A stretch of DNA of 64,000 bases from a virus. Below the pieces are notes generated by a model. It saw only the letters and a program-made list of their open reading frames with translations. It was not told where the DNA came from and made no database searches. The translations under genes and the position numbers were made by a program. The DNA lies in IMG/VR virus record IMGVR_UViG_3300036879_000022, positions 1 to 64,000 of that record. One strand, given 5' to 3'. Below are positions 56,073-63,987 of the stretch, one piece after another; the stretch's first letter is position 1, and the number at the start of each line of letters is the position of its first letter.

Positions 56073-56213
56073 ATGAGCCCGGCTACCGAAAATGTTTGCA
56101 CGCTCGCTGTCACGGGCGCAACGATCGCTCTTGCACTTTGGTTCGGAGCTGGCGGCTGGAGCTTCGTTGCGCTGATCTTCCTCGGGAACTTGAACAAGCG
56201 AACGCACAGATGA
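56073..56213 (+). CDS. 46-residue membrane peptide
   Basis: ggagag before ATG 56073. Hydrophobic region CTLAVTGATIALALWFGAGG and WSFVALIFLGN. Confidence 0.6.
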   Translation: MSPATENVCTLAVTGATIALALWFGAGGWSFVALIFLGNLNKRTHR

Positions 56214-56389
56214 GCCCGCCTCCGGATGGAAAACATGCCGCGCTTCAGGAGCAGCTCCGTCGTCTCGCGTCGCAGACACTCGATGTGCTCGTGCCGTCCG
56301 ACGATTTGATTATGCTGCTCGATTACATCCGTGAGCTTGAAGAGGCCGACTACCATTCGTGGGAAGCCCATATGGGAGAAGATTTGTGA
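56210..56389 (+). CDS. 59-residue acidic helical protein
   Basis: MSPPPDGKHAALQEQLRRLA; then DDLIMLLDYIRELEEADYHS. ATGA-coupled. Confidence 0.6.
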   Translation: MSPPPDGKHAALQEQLRRLASQTLDVLVPSDDLIMLLDYIRELEEADYHSWEAHMGEDL

Positions 56390-56622
56390 CGCACGACATT
56401 ATCGCGACGCGCATCATCGCCGCGCTCCACGCTGCGGAGGTTGATCTTGTCGGCTCGACCGTGCAGACGTTCAACGGCGAGGCTGGCACCTGCAAAGGCG
56501 TCCGGCTTGACGATCACCACGGACTGTGCTTTACAATCGATGATCCGCGCACGTCGCTCGATATGTACGTGCGCGACATGCGCCGCTGGTACCCCGTTTC
56601 AACAATTAGGATGAAGTCATGA
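56386..56622 (+). CDS. 78-residue protein, GTG start
   Basis: GTGA overlap. Alpha/beta (IIATRIIAALHAAEVDLVGS) and a GTCKGVRLDDHHGLCFTIDD barrel-like part. No family recognised. Confidence 0.55.
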   Translation: MTHDIIATRIIAALHAAEVDLVGSTVQTFNGEAGTCKGVRLDDHHGLCFTIDDPRTSLDMYVRDMRRWYPVSTIRMKS

Positions 56623-57125
56623 GTGAAGCGACTATCGTCATCCGTTTCATCGCCGAGAAGGGCTTCGTGCCGTGGGCCATCCGCGTGCAAGCGGGCGTCA
56701 CGATGCCCATCACCCCGAACCATGTCGAGAGCGTTTCCCCGGATGGTCAGTGGTATTATGGCGAGCACATCTCAGGCGGCTTGCGCAAGCGCCCCAAGGG
56801 GTATGACAGCGCGACGTTGCTGCGCGAGTTCTTCGTCACGATCCCCTGCACTCAGGCGCAGGCCGATGCCTACTATGGCTATCTCGAAGGCAAGGTCAAC
56901 AATGAGCCGTATGACTGGCGGTCGATCGTCAGCTTCGTCATCCCGTCGTGGAATTTGCACAAAGTCGGCGAGCTGATCTGCTCGGCGATCACGGGCGCGG
57001 CCTTGCGCAAGAGCGAAGTTTTCCCGTGGCCACTGGCTGTCCCTTTCCATCATCTGTCGCCGCGTGATATCCTGCTCTTGCTGAGCGCAGTCGTGAAGGT
57101 CGATCATCCGGAGATGCCACTGTGA
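56619..57125 (+). CDS. NlpC/P60-like permuted papain-fold protein
   Basis: 168 residues. TMPITPNHVESVSPDGQWYY (His), AYYGYLEGKVNNEPYDW and VGELICSAITGAAL (Cys) follow the permuted YiiX-type papain fold, where the His precedes the Cys. Such proteins hydrolyse amide or lipid ester bonds, often at the envelope. Surrounded by small membrane proteins, so a lysis or envelope role is possible. Confidence 0.7.
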   Translation: MSEATIVIRFIAEKGFVPWAIRVQAGVTMPITPNHVESVSPDGQWYYGEHISGGLRKRPKGYDSATLLREFFVTIPCTQAQADAYYGYLEGKVNNEPYDWRSIVSFVIPSWNLHKVGELICSAITGAALRKSEVFPWPLAVPFHHLSPRDILLLLSAVVKVDHPEMPL

Positions 57126-57343
57126 CCTCACTCCGCATCATCGTCTGTCTGCTTGTCGGTCTCAGCTTTCTGGCGGGGAATATCGTCGGGTATAAGAGCG
57201 GCTGGGGTGATGGCGCCGGCTCCGCCCTCAACGACGTTGCTAAGGTCAAGGAAGAACACGACCGCATCATGCACAAGCTCGGCCTGTGCAAGTGGGCGCA
57301 AATCTGGGCCGAGGATACCCGGTGCAAGGCGGAGCGGCCATGA
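57122..57343 (+). CDS. 73-residue protein with N-terminal membrane anchor
   Basis: GTGA overlap. IIVCLLVGLSFLAGNIVGYK anchor, then a helix (AKVKEEHDRIMHKLGLCK). Spanin-like length and layout but nothing decisive. Confidence 0.6.
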   Translation: MTSLRIIVCLLVGLSFLAGNIVGYKSGWGDGAGSALNDVAKVKEEHDRIMHKLGLCKWAQIWAEDTRCKAERP

Positions 57344-57678
57344 TCACGATCGAGAAACCTGACCCTCACTGCATCGGATGGGTACGAGCAAGCGCCGCAC
57401 TCTACGGCATGTCGCGTGATCACGATCTTGATGAGCCCGTTCTGTTGAGCGAGCCAGTCTTCTGTCGCGTGAGGCTCGGCGAGATGTCGGTCATCGCCGA
57501 TCGCGAGATTGTATTGAAGGCGTGGTGCGCAGGGCACCATGTTGCGCTTCGCTTCACATTCAAGGACGGGAGCTTCTACGAGGTCGAAAGCGGCGAAATT
57601 TCCAGCATCCTCAACGGCCAGACAGCAACAGTGGACGTGACCCGTCCCACATTACGGGGCGCCCGGGGCATGTCATGA
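57340..57678 (+). CDS. Uncharacterised 112-residue protein
   Basis: ATGA-coupled. CIGWVRASAALYGMSRDHD, later ALRFTFKDGSFYEVESGE strands. No family recognised. Confidence 0.6.
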   Translation: MITIEKPDPHCIGWVRASAALYGMSRDHDLDEPVLLSEPVFCRVRLGEMSVIADREIVLKAWCAGHHVALRFTFKDGSFYEVESGEISSILNGQTATVDVTRPTLRGARGMS

Positions 57679-57953
57679 AGGTTCATCCGAACAACGATCC
57701 GATGCTTGACCGTTGCGAGGCCGCGTACCGCGCGGAGTACGAGCGATGGTGCGTGCGCCGTGTGCGCGCCGACGACAGCCACAACTTCCATCTTGTCCGC
57801 AACGCGAGCCCAAACCGCGACCTCATCACCGATCAACAAGAGATCGTCAAGCTGGCCAAGCACGAGGCCGAGAGCTACAGCGACGCGGAGAGTTGGCTCA
57901 ACACCTATCGCGGACGCGCTGCGATGCGCGCCGCACTGGAGACGCTGAAATGA
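57675..57953 (+). CDS. Uncharacterised 92-residue protein
   Basis: Helical, aromatic and charged (YRAEYERWCVRRVRADD; KLAKHEAESYSDAESWLNT). ATGA-coupled on both sides. Confidence 0.6.
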   Translation: MKVHPNNDPMLDRCEAAYRAEYERWCVRRVRADDSHNFHLVRNASPNRDLITDQQEIVKLAKHEAESYSDAESWLNTYRGRAAMRAALETLK

Positions 57954-58186
57954 TCATCTGCAAGCTTCCGCCCAAGCAGGGTATCCGGTTCGCGTGGATG
58001 CCCGTGTGGACCGAGGATGGCAAGGTATGGCTTGAATGGGTCCACTTCCGCTACAACGATGTCGGGCTCGAAGGTAGCTACACCTATCGCCGCTGGGTCC
58101 CAACGAAGGAATACGACGCGGGCAAGCGTGCGTGGGGCTCGACGTGTCCGAGCGTGACCGGCCGCGACGGAGCCGACTATGAGTGA
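57950..58186 (+). CDS. Uncharacterised 78-residue protein
   Basis: Trp-rich beta protein (FAWMPVWTEDGKVWLEWV). ATGA-coupled. Confidence 0.6.
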   Translation: MIICKLPPKQGIRFAWMPVWTEDGKVWLEWVHFRYNDVGLEGSYTYRRWVPTKEYDAGKRAWGSTCPSVTGRDGADYE

Positions 58187-58424
58187 CGTGCTCGCACTCG
58201 CGGCCCGCGCCGCCGGCATGCTGGAGAATACCAGCGACAGCCTCGAAGACCTCGCCGAGCGCGACGCGCGGACTGCCGAGGTAGTTGACGACGCCGAGTT
58301 TTTGAAGTATCTCGACAGCATGGTCTTCTGTTGTGTCTCGTGCAATTGGTGGCATCGCCAGCGCGAGAACGCGACGCCGGACGGCGCCGAGTGGGAATGT
58401 CAGGAGTGTCACGATGAGCGATAG
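58179..58424 (+). CDS. 81-residue zinc-ribbon protein
   Basis: Acidic helix then CCVSCNWWHRQREN and WECQECHDER: two C-x2-C pairs near the C-terminus. Function unknown. Confidence 0.65.
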   Translation: MSDVLALAARAAGMLENTSDSLEDLAERDARTAEVVDDAEFLKYLDSMVFCCVSCNWWHRQRENATPDGAEWECQECHDER

Positions 58425-58641
58425 CGCATATGAAGCGGAGGCCGCGCGCACGCACGCGGCCATGCTCAAGGCCCGTGATCCCGTGCCCAAGTCGTACCCG
58501 GCGCGCGACAAGGCATTCAGGGAATGGGCGGACAGTGCGATCAGCGCTGCGAACCCGCCGGAGCGTGCGTTCGCCAAGGCTATATTCGTCGCCGGCTGGG
58601 ACGCGCGCAAGCGTGCCCAGTACAGCGGCGACGCCAGTTAA
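58414..58641 (+). CDS. Uncharacterised 75-residue protein
   Basis: Helical, Ala-rich (AYEAEAARTHAAMLKARDP; ERAFAKAIFVAGWDARKRA). No family recognised. Confidence 0.55.
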   Translation: MSDSAYEAEAARTHAAMLKARDPVPKSYPARDKAFREWADSAISAANPPERAFAKAIFVAGWDARKRAQYSGDAS

Positions 58642-58666
58642 CCATTCGACCAACGAGGGCTAGACC

Positions 58667-58768
58667 ATGTTCTTCGATCATGCTATCGGGTGGCTCGTGA
58701 TTGGCACGTGCGCGCTGATCCTGATCAGCGTTATCGTTTCCGGCGCACGAGGGAAGTTCAAGTTATGA
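58667..58768 (+). CDS. 33-residue membrane peptide
   Basis: MFFDHAIGWLVIGTCALILI helix then a basic tail. Overlaps the next start (ATGA). Confidence 0.5.
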   Translation: MFFDHAIGWLVIGTCALILISVIVSGARGKFKL

Positions 58769-58851
58769 CCGAGACCCAAGCGCGAACGTGGACCGTCTGC
58801 GCGCTGCCGTTTCTGATCCTCGCTGCGCGGAGTTTCGTGTTGTGGATTTGA
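58765..58851 (+). CDS. Possible 28-residue hydrophobic peptide
   Basis: MTETQARTWTVCALPFLILA, coupled through ATGA, but most of it overlaps the next gene in another frame. Confidence 0.35.
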   Translation: MTETQARTWTVCALPFLILAARSFVLWI

Positions 58852-59051
58852 ACGACGCCATCCATACGGCGGAGTGCGGCGGCTTCATCCGCAACGATGA
58901 TACCATGCGTCCCGGTTGGTCAATCCGCTGGGACGCCAAGGACAAGCTGCTCTACTTCTTCGACCCGCAAGGCGAGCGCAAGCACCGGGTTCAATTCAGC
59001 GACACGCACCGCATGTCGTTTCAATGGCGCACCACGATCGACGGCAACTAG
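58788..59051 (+). CDS. Uncharacterised 87-residue protein, GTG start
   Basis: IRNDDTMRPGWSIRWDAKD and LLYFFDPQGERKHRVQF look like a compact beta protein. The start (GTG 58788) lacks a good ribosome-binding sequence and may be wrong. Confidence 0.5.
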   Translation: MDRLRAAVSDPRCAEFRVVDLNDAIHTAECGGFIRNDDTMRPGWSIRWDAKDKLLYFFDPQGERKHRVQFSDTHRMSFQWRTTIDGN

Positions 59052-59066
59052 GAAAGGAAATCGACA

Positions 59067-60038
59067 GTGACCCCCTTCGGTATTTTTGGAGTGGCAGTTC
59101 TTGCGGTCCTCGTGATCGTGATCCTCGCGCTCACATTCTCGCCGCGACGCAAGCGTCGTCCCGGCGACGGCGAGATGGTCGATCTCTGGGACGGTTCGCA
59201 CTTAGACCGCTCTGGCCTTCCACGTCCCGGCTTCAACGCCAAGGGCGAGTATATTCCATTCCCGCCGCCCGCGTACTCCCCCGTCGCGCTCGACAAGATG
59301 CGCGATCGTTTCCGGGACGGCGGCCTCGCGCATTCAATCCCGCGTGCGGAGCCCCCGGCCGCTGCAAATGCCTATCACACGGCGAAGGGTCCGGTGCCGC
59401 CGAGCTTCGGCAAGCGCAAGCCCTCGATCTTCCTGACCCCGCGCCAGTTGGAGCGGGTCAACATTCAGCGCAAGCTTCAGGGGCGCCAGCCGCTCAACCG
59501 GCGGGGCTTCACCAACGCGGTCGCCCATGCGTGGGACCAACATGAGAGCACTCATCCCACGCGCCAGAGCCAGCCGGTCAATACCGGAGATTGGTTGACG
59601 TACCTCATCCTGTACGAATGCCTGTTCGATGACCACTCGACGGGCCGGACCTACGTCGATACCGGCCTGACGATCACCCCCGAGGCCCCCTACAACGGGC
59701 ACGGGGGCGAGTTCGCCGGGGCGGGCGCATCCGGTGACTGGGCGAGCCCGACCGCATCCACGGCTGCGGCTGCGGCGGCTATCGCGGCTGACGGGGGCGC
59801 GCCGTTCCCCGCCCCGCAATACACCGATGACAATGCGCCTGAGCGCGCCGTCGAGCCGGCCATCACCGGGAACGGCTACCACTTCACCGACCCGGCGCCG
59901 TCAACTCCGAGCTATACACCGGACCCCGCGCCGTCAACTCCGAGCTATACGCCGGACCCGTCGCCCAGCTACTCGCCGGACCCGAGCCCGAGCTTCGACA
60001 GCGGCAGCTCGTCTTCGGGCGGCGGCGACGGCTCATGA
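59067..60038 (+). CDS. Membrane-anchored protein with repetitive Pro/Ser tail, GTG start
   Basis: 323 residues. GTG 59067 is preceded by aaaggaaatcgaca. One membrane helix (FGVAVLAVLVIVILALTF, about 7-24), basic stop-transfer, Pro-rich linker, a folded region with DWLTYLILYECLFDD, an Ala-rich stretch, and a C-terminal repeat of TPSYTPDPAPS-type units followed by a Ser/Gly/Asp tail. The repeat is also direct at DNA level (59893-59960) and may vary in length. Function unknown. Confidence 0.65.
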   Translation: MTPFGIFGVAVLAVLVIVILALTFSPRRKRRPGDGEMVDLWDGSHLDRSGLPRPGFNAKGEYIPFPPPAYSPVALDKMRDRFRDGGLAHSIPRAEPPAAANAYHTAKGPVPPSFGKRKPSIFLTPRQLERVNIQRKLQGRQPLNRRGFTNAVAHAWDQHESTHPTRQSQPVNTGDWLTYLILYECLFDDHSTGRTYVDTGLTITPEAPYNGHGGEFAGAGASGDWASPTASTAAAAAAIAADGGAPFPAPQYTDDNAPERAVEPAITGNGYHFTDPAPSTPSYTPDPAPSTPSYTPDPSPSYSPDPSPSFDSGSSSSGGGDGS

Positions 60039-60241
60039 GATGCCTCGACGCGAGCGATCGTGAAAAACTGCTTGACCTCATCGTGGAGGCCAAGTTAGTA
60101 GAGATCACCTACGCTCGCGTCGAAGACGGCTCGATCTATTGCACCATTCAACGAAGGAAGAACCCCCATGGCGACCTCAGCCGAACAACTGATCCTGCGC
60201 GGATTGAACCTCGTGATCCGGGCGAGCTTTTCACCGAATGA
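60035..60241 (+). CDS. Uncharacterised 68-residue protein
   Basis: ATGA-coupled. DREKLLDLIVEAKLVEITYA helix-strand start; basic end overlaps the next gene by 74 bases. Confidence 0.5.
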   Translation: MRCLDASDREKLLDLIVEAKLVEITYARVEDGSIYCTIQRRKNPHGDLSRTTDPARIEPRDPGELFTE

Positions 60242-60389
60242 TCCCGCTGGGCAGGCGAAGCACTTCGCCGCGCTGACGCAGGACATCGGACCGTGGTTCA
60301 AGGACTACGCCGAAGAGATTGCGAAGCCCGCAGTCGATTGGAGTGTTGATTTCCAGGAGGCGACCGAAGACGGCGACCTGCAACAGTGA
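60168..60389 (+). CDS. Uncharacterised 73-residue acidic protein
   Basis: aaggaag before ATG 60168 supports this start despite the overlap. Helical (LILRGLNLVIRASF). No family recognised. Confidence 0.55.
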   Translation: MATSAEQLILRGLNLVIRASFSPNDPAGQAKHFAALTQDIGPWFKDYAEEIAKPAVDWSVDFQEATEDGDLQQ

Positions 60390-60604
60390 ACCCCTACAGG
60401 GTCACATGGGCGATCGAGCACACGCCTGACGGCTCCTATGTCGTCGAGCGCGAGACCGATCGCCCCGTGACCGTCTACGGCCCAATGCCCGCTGCTCTCG
60501 TGACCGCGTTCATTCGCGATCGGGAAGCAGTGATCCGAGAAGTTTTTCAGGCGCATCTTAACAGGAGTTTCCTTCATGGCCAAAACCCGCCGCAAGAAGA
60601 TTAA
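60386..60604 (+). CDS. Uncharacterised 72-residue protein, GTG start
   Basis: GTGA overlap. Beta strands (GSYVVERETDRPVTVYGPM) then a helix. No family recognised. Confidence 0.55.
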   Translation: MNPYRVTWAIEHTPDGSYVVERETDRPVTVYGPMPAALVTAFIRDREAVIREVFQAHLNRSFLHGQNPPQED

Positions 60605-60986
60605 CAAGTCCCCCAGCCGTCCGTATCGCAACGCCAAGGCGTTCATCGCCGACAGGGGCGACATGATCACCACGGCCGGCGTGCGCGGACGCACCAAGGT
60701 CGTGCGCGTGCGCGACGAAAACGACAAGCGCGTCACGTCGGTTCGGTCCGTCATGGTCGTGCCGCAAGTCGCGGCGAAGACCGGGAGAGCCCGCGACGCC
60801 GAGGGAGCCCCGACCAACAAGCCCCGGGGCATCTTCGTGGGGCGCTGGTACACTGGCATCGCGCGCAGCAAGGTCTACCCGACGCACGGCGCGAAGCGCG
60901 GCGGCGTGGCACCCAAGCCCGCCGGGCTCATGGCGCGGGCTGCCAAGGCGGTCAAGCGCGTGGTCGTCCGGGACGGAGCCAAGTGA
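60576..60986 (+). CDS. Very basic 136-residue protein
   Basis: MAKTRRKKINKSPSRPYRNA and a Lys/Arg/Ala-rich end. Nearly a quarter of residues are basic; likely nucleic-acid-binding. aggag before ATG. Confidence 0.65.
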   Translation: MAKTRRKKINKSPSRPYRNAKAFIADRGDMITTAGVRGRTKVVRVRDENDKRVTSVRSVMVVPQVAAKTGRARDAEGAPTNKPRGIFVGRWYTGIARSKVYPTHGAKRGGVAPKPAGLMARAAKAVKRVVVRDGAK

Positions 60987-61261
60987 TGCAGACGGCTATC
61001 GAAACCGAGTACCAGCGCCAGCGCATCATTGGCGTCGCTGACGCGATCCGTGGGCTACAGGCGTGTGGCGACGAGCGCCGCGCAATCCAGTTGCTCATTC
61101 TGAGATTTCCCGAGGCCGCGCGGTACGTGCCGATTGGCAGCCGCATCGGCGAGCCGAGGCTGACGCCGCGAGCCGCGATCTCATATCGCGAGGGCACGGT
61201 CCACTACTGGCGCCCCGGCAATGATGGATACGCGGACAGCACATGGTTGGTACCGCAATGA
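60983..61261 (+). CDS. Uncharacterised 92-residue protein
   Basis: GTG 60983 directly followed by ATG 60986; either start possible. Helical, Arg-rich. No family recognised. Confidence 0.55.
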   Translation: MMQTAIETEYQRQRIIGVADAIRGLQACGDERRAIQLLILRFPEAARYVPIGSRIGEPRLTPRAAISYREGTVHYWRPGNDGYADSTWLVPQ

Positions 61262-61542
61262 ATAGCGTTGACGCGAAGGGCAAGCCCCTCAAGATCGGCG
61301 ACGAAGTCTATTGCTTCATCAAGGGCCATGGCAGCGAAGGGTGTTTTGGTTTCATCATCGGCGTGATGAGCTACGCGACAGATGCGGATGACGAGGTTGT
61401 CTGCATCGCATCGGAGCAATACTCCGGCATGCCAGTGAACACCGCGCATCTCCAGCGCACGGGCGAGCACCGTCCGGACGTGGCGCGAGCGCGGCGCGAG
61501 CAGTATCTCATGCAAATCCCCGGCGCATTTAAGCCGGAATAG
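61258..61542 (+). CDS. 94-residue barrel-like protein
   Basis: GKPLKIGDEVYCFIKGHGSE and CFGFIIGVMSYATDADDEVV: small beta-barrel layout. ATGA-coupled. Confidence 0.6.
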   Translation: MNSVDAKGKPLKIGDEVYCFIKGHGSEGCFGFIIGVMSYATDADDEVVCIASEQYSGMPVNTAHLQRTGEHRPDVARARREQYLMQIPGAFKPE

Positions 61543-61556
61543 AACGTGGCGAAATT

Positions 61557-61763
61557 ATGAAAAACGACCCCGCGAGTAGATCAGTGACGGAGCGCGAAGT
61601 CCTTATCCGAGTGACCGCCAGTTTGGCCGCTGCGATCTCGATACTGGAGCGCATACCGGGCGCACCGAAGGCCGTTGCATCGGACAAGATGTTCAAGCAG
61701 ATGATCGTGGACTATACGCGCTCGCTCAATGCAGCGCGGTCGCTGCTACGCGGAGCGGACTGA
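61557..61763 (+). CDS. Uncharacterised 68-residue helical protein
   Basis: VLIRVTASLAAAISILERIP helix. Last gene of the rightward operon; converges with the leftward gene that follows. Confidence 0.55.
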   Translation: MKNDPASRSVTEREVLIRVTASLAAAISILERIPGAPKAVASDKMFKQMIVDYTRSLNAARSLLRGAD

Positions 61764-61882
61764 TCTAATCCGACCCATGCGAGCCCGAGCTGTTGCTCAG
61801 CGGTGCGCTTGCGGACGTTCTCGAACGCCGCCCGCTGGAGCCTTGCAAGCTCCAGCGTGATCTCTTCGTGGATGTCAAACAT
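61712..61882 (-). CDS. 56-residue helical protein
   Basis: MFDIHEEITLELARLQRAAF start is convincing; the last ~15 residues overlap the converging gene and are less so. Confidence 0.55.
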   Translation of the reverse strand: MFDIHEEITLELARLQRAAFENVRKRTAEQQLGLAWVGLDQSAPRSSDRAALSERV

Positions 61883-61886
61883 CGGA

Positions 61887-62084
61887 CTAGGCTTTCCGGT
61901 AAGAGTTGATGAGGCCGCCGACCGACGCCGCGTAGTACGCGACGTAGTCGCCCTCCGGCTGTTTCTCCGTGGCGGCGCAGAGCCGGTCGAATTTCCGGTT
62001 GGCCTCGTGCCGCGTGCAGTAGACGCTTTCGGTCGAATGCGCGAAGTGATTGCACACGACGAAGGTGAACATTTCATTTTCCAT
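61887..62084 (-). CDS. Uncharacterised 65-residue protein
   Basis: MENEMFTFVVCNHFAHSTES; Cys and Tyr-rich. Overlaps the next gene upstream by 11 bases. Confidence 0.6.
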   Translation of the reverse strand: MENEMFTFVVCNHFAHSTESVYCTRHEANRKFDRLCAATEKQPEGDYVAYYAASVGGLINSYRKA

Positions 62085-62460
62085 TTTGCTTCTCCAGTGC
62101 TCTCACGATGGTCATGATCTCGACGGCGCGGCCCTGACAGTTGCCCAGCGTGCGCCGCCATTCGATGCCGAAGTGGTGCGTCAGGTATTTGTGCGCGTCG
62201 TGATCATAGACGCTGATGCCGAAGCCCGCGTCCGTGCTCTTGACGATGTCGAACTTGATGTTGCCGTGCTTGGCATGGTATTCGTACATCGGACGGCCCG
62301 AGTTATCCTCGCCGTCGTTCTCGCGCGTCCATTCCAGCCCGGCGACAACCTCCCATGCTTTCTTCGGCTTGCGCCGACAGAGAGCGGGGAAATTGTGTCT
62401 ATGCACGGCCTCGGCAGACATGCTGCGAAACCGTTTGCCACATCGGCATGACAAGTCCAT
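62074..62460 (-). CDS. 128-residue protein with N-terminal zinc finger
   Basis: CRCGKRFRSMSAEAVHRHNF and PALC give a C2HC/C2H2-like finger; the following domain is beta-rich (YHAKHGNIKFDIVKSTDAG). Possibly DNA- or RNA-binding. Confidence 0.65.
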   Translation of the reverse strand: MDLSCRCGKRFRSMSAEAVHRHNFPALCRRKPKKAWEVVAGLEWTRENDGEDNSGRPMYEYHAKHGNIKFDIVKSTDAGFGISVYDHDAHKYLTHHFGIEWRRTLGNCQGRAVEIMTIVRALEKQNGK

Positions 62461-62463
62461 AGC

Positions 62464-62664
62464 TCAACCCTCCAGTGACGCTTTGCAGGCGGCCAGCGAG
62501 ACGAATACTTCGCCGCCGAGCTTGTCGCCCTTGGGGTAGTAGCACCACCCGCCGGTCACAAGGTGGGGGACGCGGGCGCCCGTTAAATGCCTGATAGTGC
62601 CGACGCGACGGCCGGCGATGAAGACCTTGACTTCGGTGTAGGTCTCATAAGTGATCGTGCTCAT
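62464..62664 (-). CDS. Uncharacterised 66-residue protein
   Basis: Beta-rich (TEVKVFIAGRRVGTIRHL), ends VFVSLAACKASLEG. No family recognised. Confidence 0.6.
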   Translation of the reverse strand: MSTITYETYTEVKVFIAGRRVGTIRHLTGARVPHLVTGGWCYYPKGDKLGGEVFVSLAACKASLEG

Positions 62665-62675
62665 GGTGTGCTCCG

Positions 62676-63011
62676 TTAGAAGTTTGCGCTGTCGTCGAAC
62701 GAGAATGTCCGAACGTCCTGTGTTTCGTCACCATCCGCGAAGATGACAACGTCGCCTTCCGCCACTTCGTCAACCGCACGGCGGTCCCAGAAGCGATGGA
62801 TAAAATCGGGTCGGCCCCATGTCTTGATCGCGTTCCAGTAGCGATCGTCCTTGAAGCCGACGAAGTGAAACGCACCGCGCTCTTCGTAGGGCGTGCCGCG
62901 CGTGACCTTCTGCCAAGCAGCGCGCGTCACGTAGAGCCCGCCATCGGCCCGGCGCTCGACGACGCCGCTGTCGATCAGGGATTGATGCGGGTCTTCCCCG
63001 GGACCGTGCAT
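62676..63011 (-). CDS. Uncharacterised 111-residue protein
   Basis: Start MHGPGEDPHQSLIDSGVVER, helix-turn-helix-like beginning (LYVTRAAWQKVTRG), Trp-rich middle, acidic end. No family recognised. Confidence 0.6.
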   Translation of the reverse strand: MHGPGEDPHQSLIDSGVVERRADGGLYVTRAAWQKVTRGTPYEERGAFHFVGFKDDRYWNAIKTWGRPDFIHRFWDRRAVDEVAEGDVVIFADGDETQDVRTFSFDDSANF

Positions 63012-63076
63012 AGCTCAGCTCCAGAGTTTGAGGCGGCGCCTGCGATAGCGGGCAACAGAGTTCGCTAGAGAAACTG

Positions 63077-63177
63077 TGGAGAGGTCGGAGGGTATCGAAC
63101 CCTCTACGCCTGCGGGGCGTGTCCGATGTAGGCCTTGCATCCGCTTCCCGCGTTCCGGGGATGGGGCCGTCGATCTC
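63077..63177 (-). ncRNA. tRNA-like RNA with CCA end and no clear anticodon arm
   Basis: 5' GAGATCG pairs with 3' CGACCTC (one mismatch), then U73 and CCA. A canonical T arm GAGGG-TTCGATA-CCCTC and, before it, a variable-arm hairpin acgcc-ccgca-ggcgt. The remaining part folds as one long hairpin (ggcc..ggcc, catcc/ggatg), not as D and anticodon arms. Promoter TTGCAC-N16-TATGTT ends 11 bases upstream. Confidence 0.55.
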
Positions 63178-63187
63178 TTGTGTCCCC

Positions 63188-63215
63188 AACATACACGCTG
63201 CCCCCGGCCGTGCAA
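63188..63215 (-). promoter_or_regulatory. Promoter of the tRNA-like RNA
   Basis: TTGCAC (63215-63210), 16-base spacer, TATGTT (63193-63188); predicted start is about 4 bases before the RNA's 5' end. Confidence 0.6.
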
Positions 63216-63359
63216 GGCAAACCGATGCTTATGGTTTACGAACCGTGAAGACCCTTGCAGAATAGGCGTTAGCGAAGCGTTAACCACGGCGAGCGGTTTG
63301 ACTTGCGAGCCGCGATGGCATGCGCTACATCGGTGGGTATAAGAGATGGAGCAAAGCAA

Positions 63360-63527
63360 GTGACCTACGAAGTGAGCATCAAGACCCAATACGCGCAGGC
63401 CGATAGCGTCTTTATCGAAGCGGCTACCGCGAAAGACGCGATATCGAAAGCCCGCCGGACCGCTCGTCTTGAAGGCTGGTTCTGTCTCCGCAATGACGGG
63501 CGTGTTACCTACACAGTGGTTAAGTGA
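63360..63527 (+). CDS. 55-residue protein, GTG start
   Basis: ggagcaaagcaa before GTG 63360 decides the start. TYEVSIKTQYAQADSVFIEA: alpha/beta, followed by a basic helix. First of a rightward group at the window end. Confidence 0.6.
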   Translation: MTYEVSIKTQYAQADSVFIEAATAKDAISKARRTARLEGWFCLRNDGRVTYTVVK

Positions 63528-63733
63528 TGCATTTACGCACCGTCAACAACGTGTTCTCCGCCTCGAAGCTCCCGATCGAGCTTGTCAAGGGCAAGGACTA
63601 TCTGTACCTCATCTTCGATGACGGCACGCGCTACGACACGCTGTCCATCATGGTGCCGAGGCTCAACGATCTCACGCTCGCGCAGTGGGTCGAAGAGGGA
63701 AAACAATTCGCCGCGAAAATGGAAAGCAAATGA
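63527..63733 (+). CDS. Uncharacterised 68-residue protein
   Basis: TGATG overlap sets ATG 63527. MHLRTVNNVFSASKLPIELV; beta then helix. No family recognised. Confidence 0.6.
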   Translation: MHLRTVNNVFSASKLPIELVKGKDYLYLIFDDGTRYDTLSIMVPRLNDLTLAQWVEEGKQFAAKMESK

Positions 63734-63987
63734 GCAAGCGCAAAACGATCCAGATCGCCGACCTCAAGGCGAAGGCCAACAAGGTCTTCCGCGAAAGCGA
63801 AGATGATTATGCGGACGGTCGCCGGCACATCCAGAACTTCGTCGAGAACGTCTTGATGGAGGCCGATCAGTACAAGGGCTTCGGCTACCTGAGCAAGGAC
63901 AAGGTCGCCCCGGGCAAGACGTTCGGGATCGAGTTCGTCGGCAATGAGCCTAAGTTTCATGACCATACCCGGATCGAGTTCTTTTAA
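63730..63987 (+). CDS. Uncharacterised 85-residue protein
   Basis: ATGA-coupled. Basic helix (QIADLKAKANKVFRESED) then FGIEFVGNEPKFHDHTRIEF. Stops 13 bases before the window edge. Confidence 0.6.
   Translation: MSKRKTIQIADLKAKANKVFRESEDDYADGRRHIQNFVENVLMEADQYKGFGYLSKDKVAPGKTFGIEFVGNEPKFHDHTRIEFF

Noticed and set aside
57122-57343. Inner-membrane spanin
   Set aside because: Anchor and helix fit by layout only; no overlapping lipoprotein gene is present.
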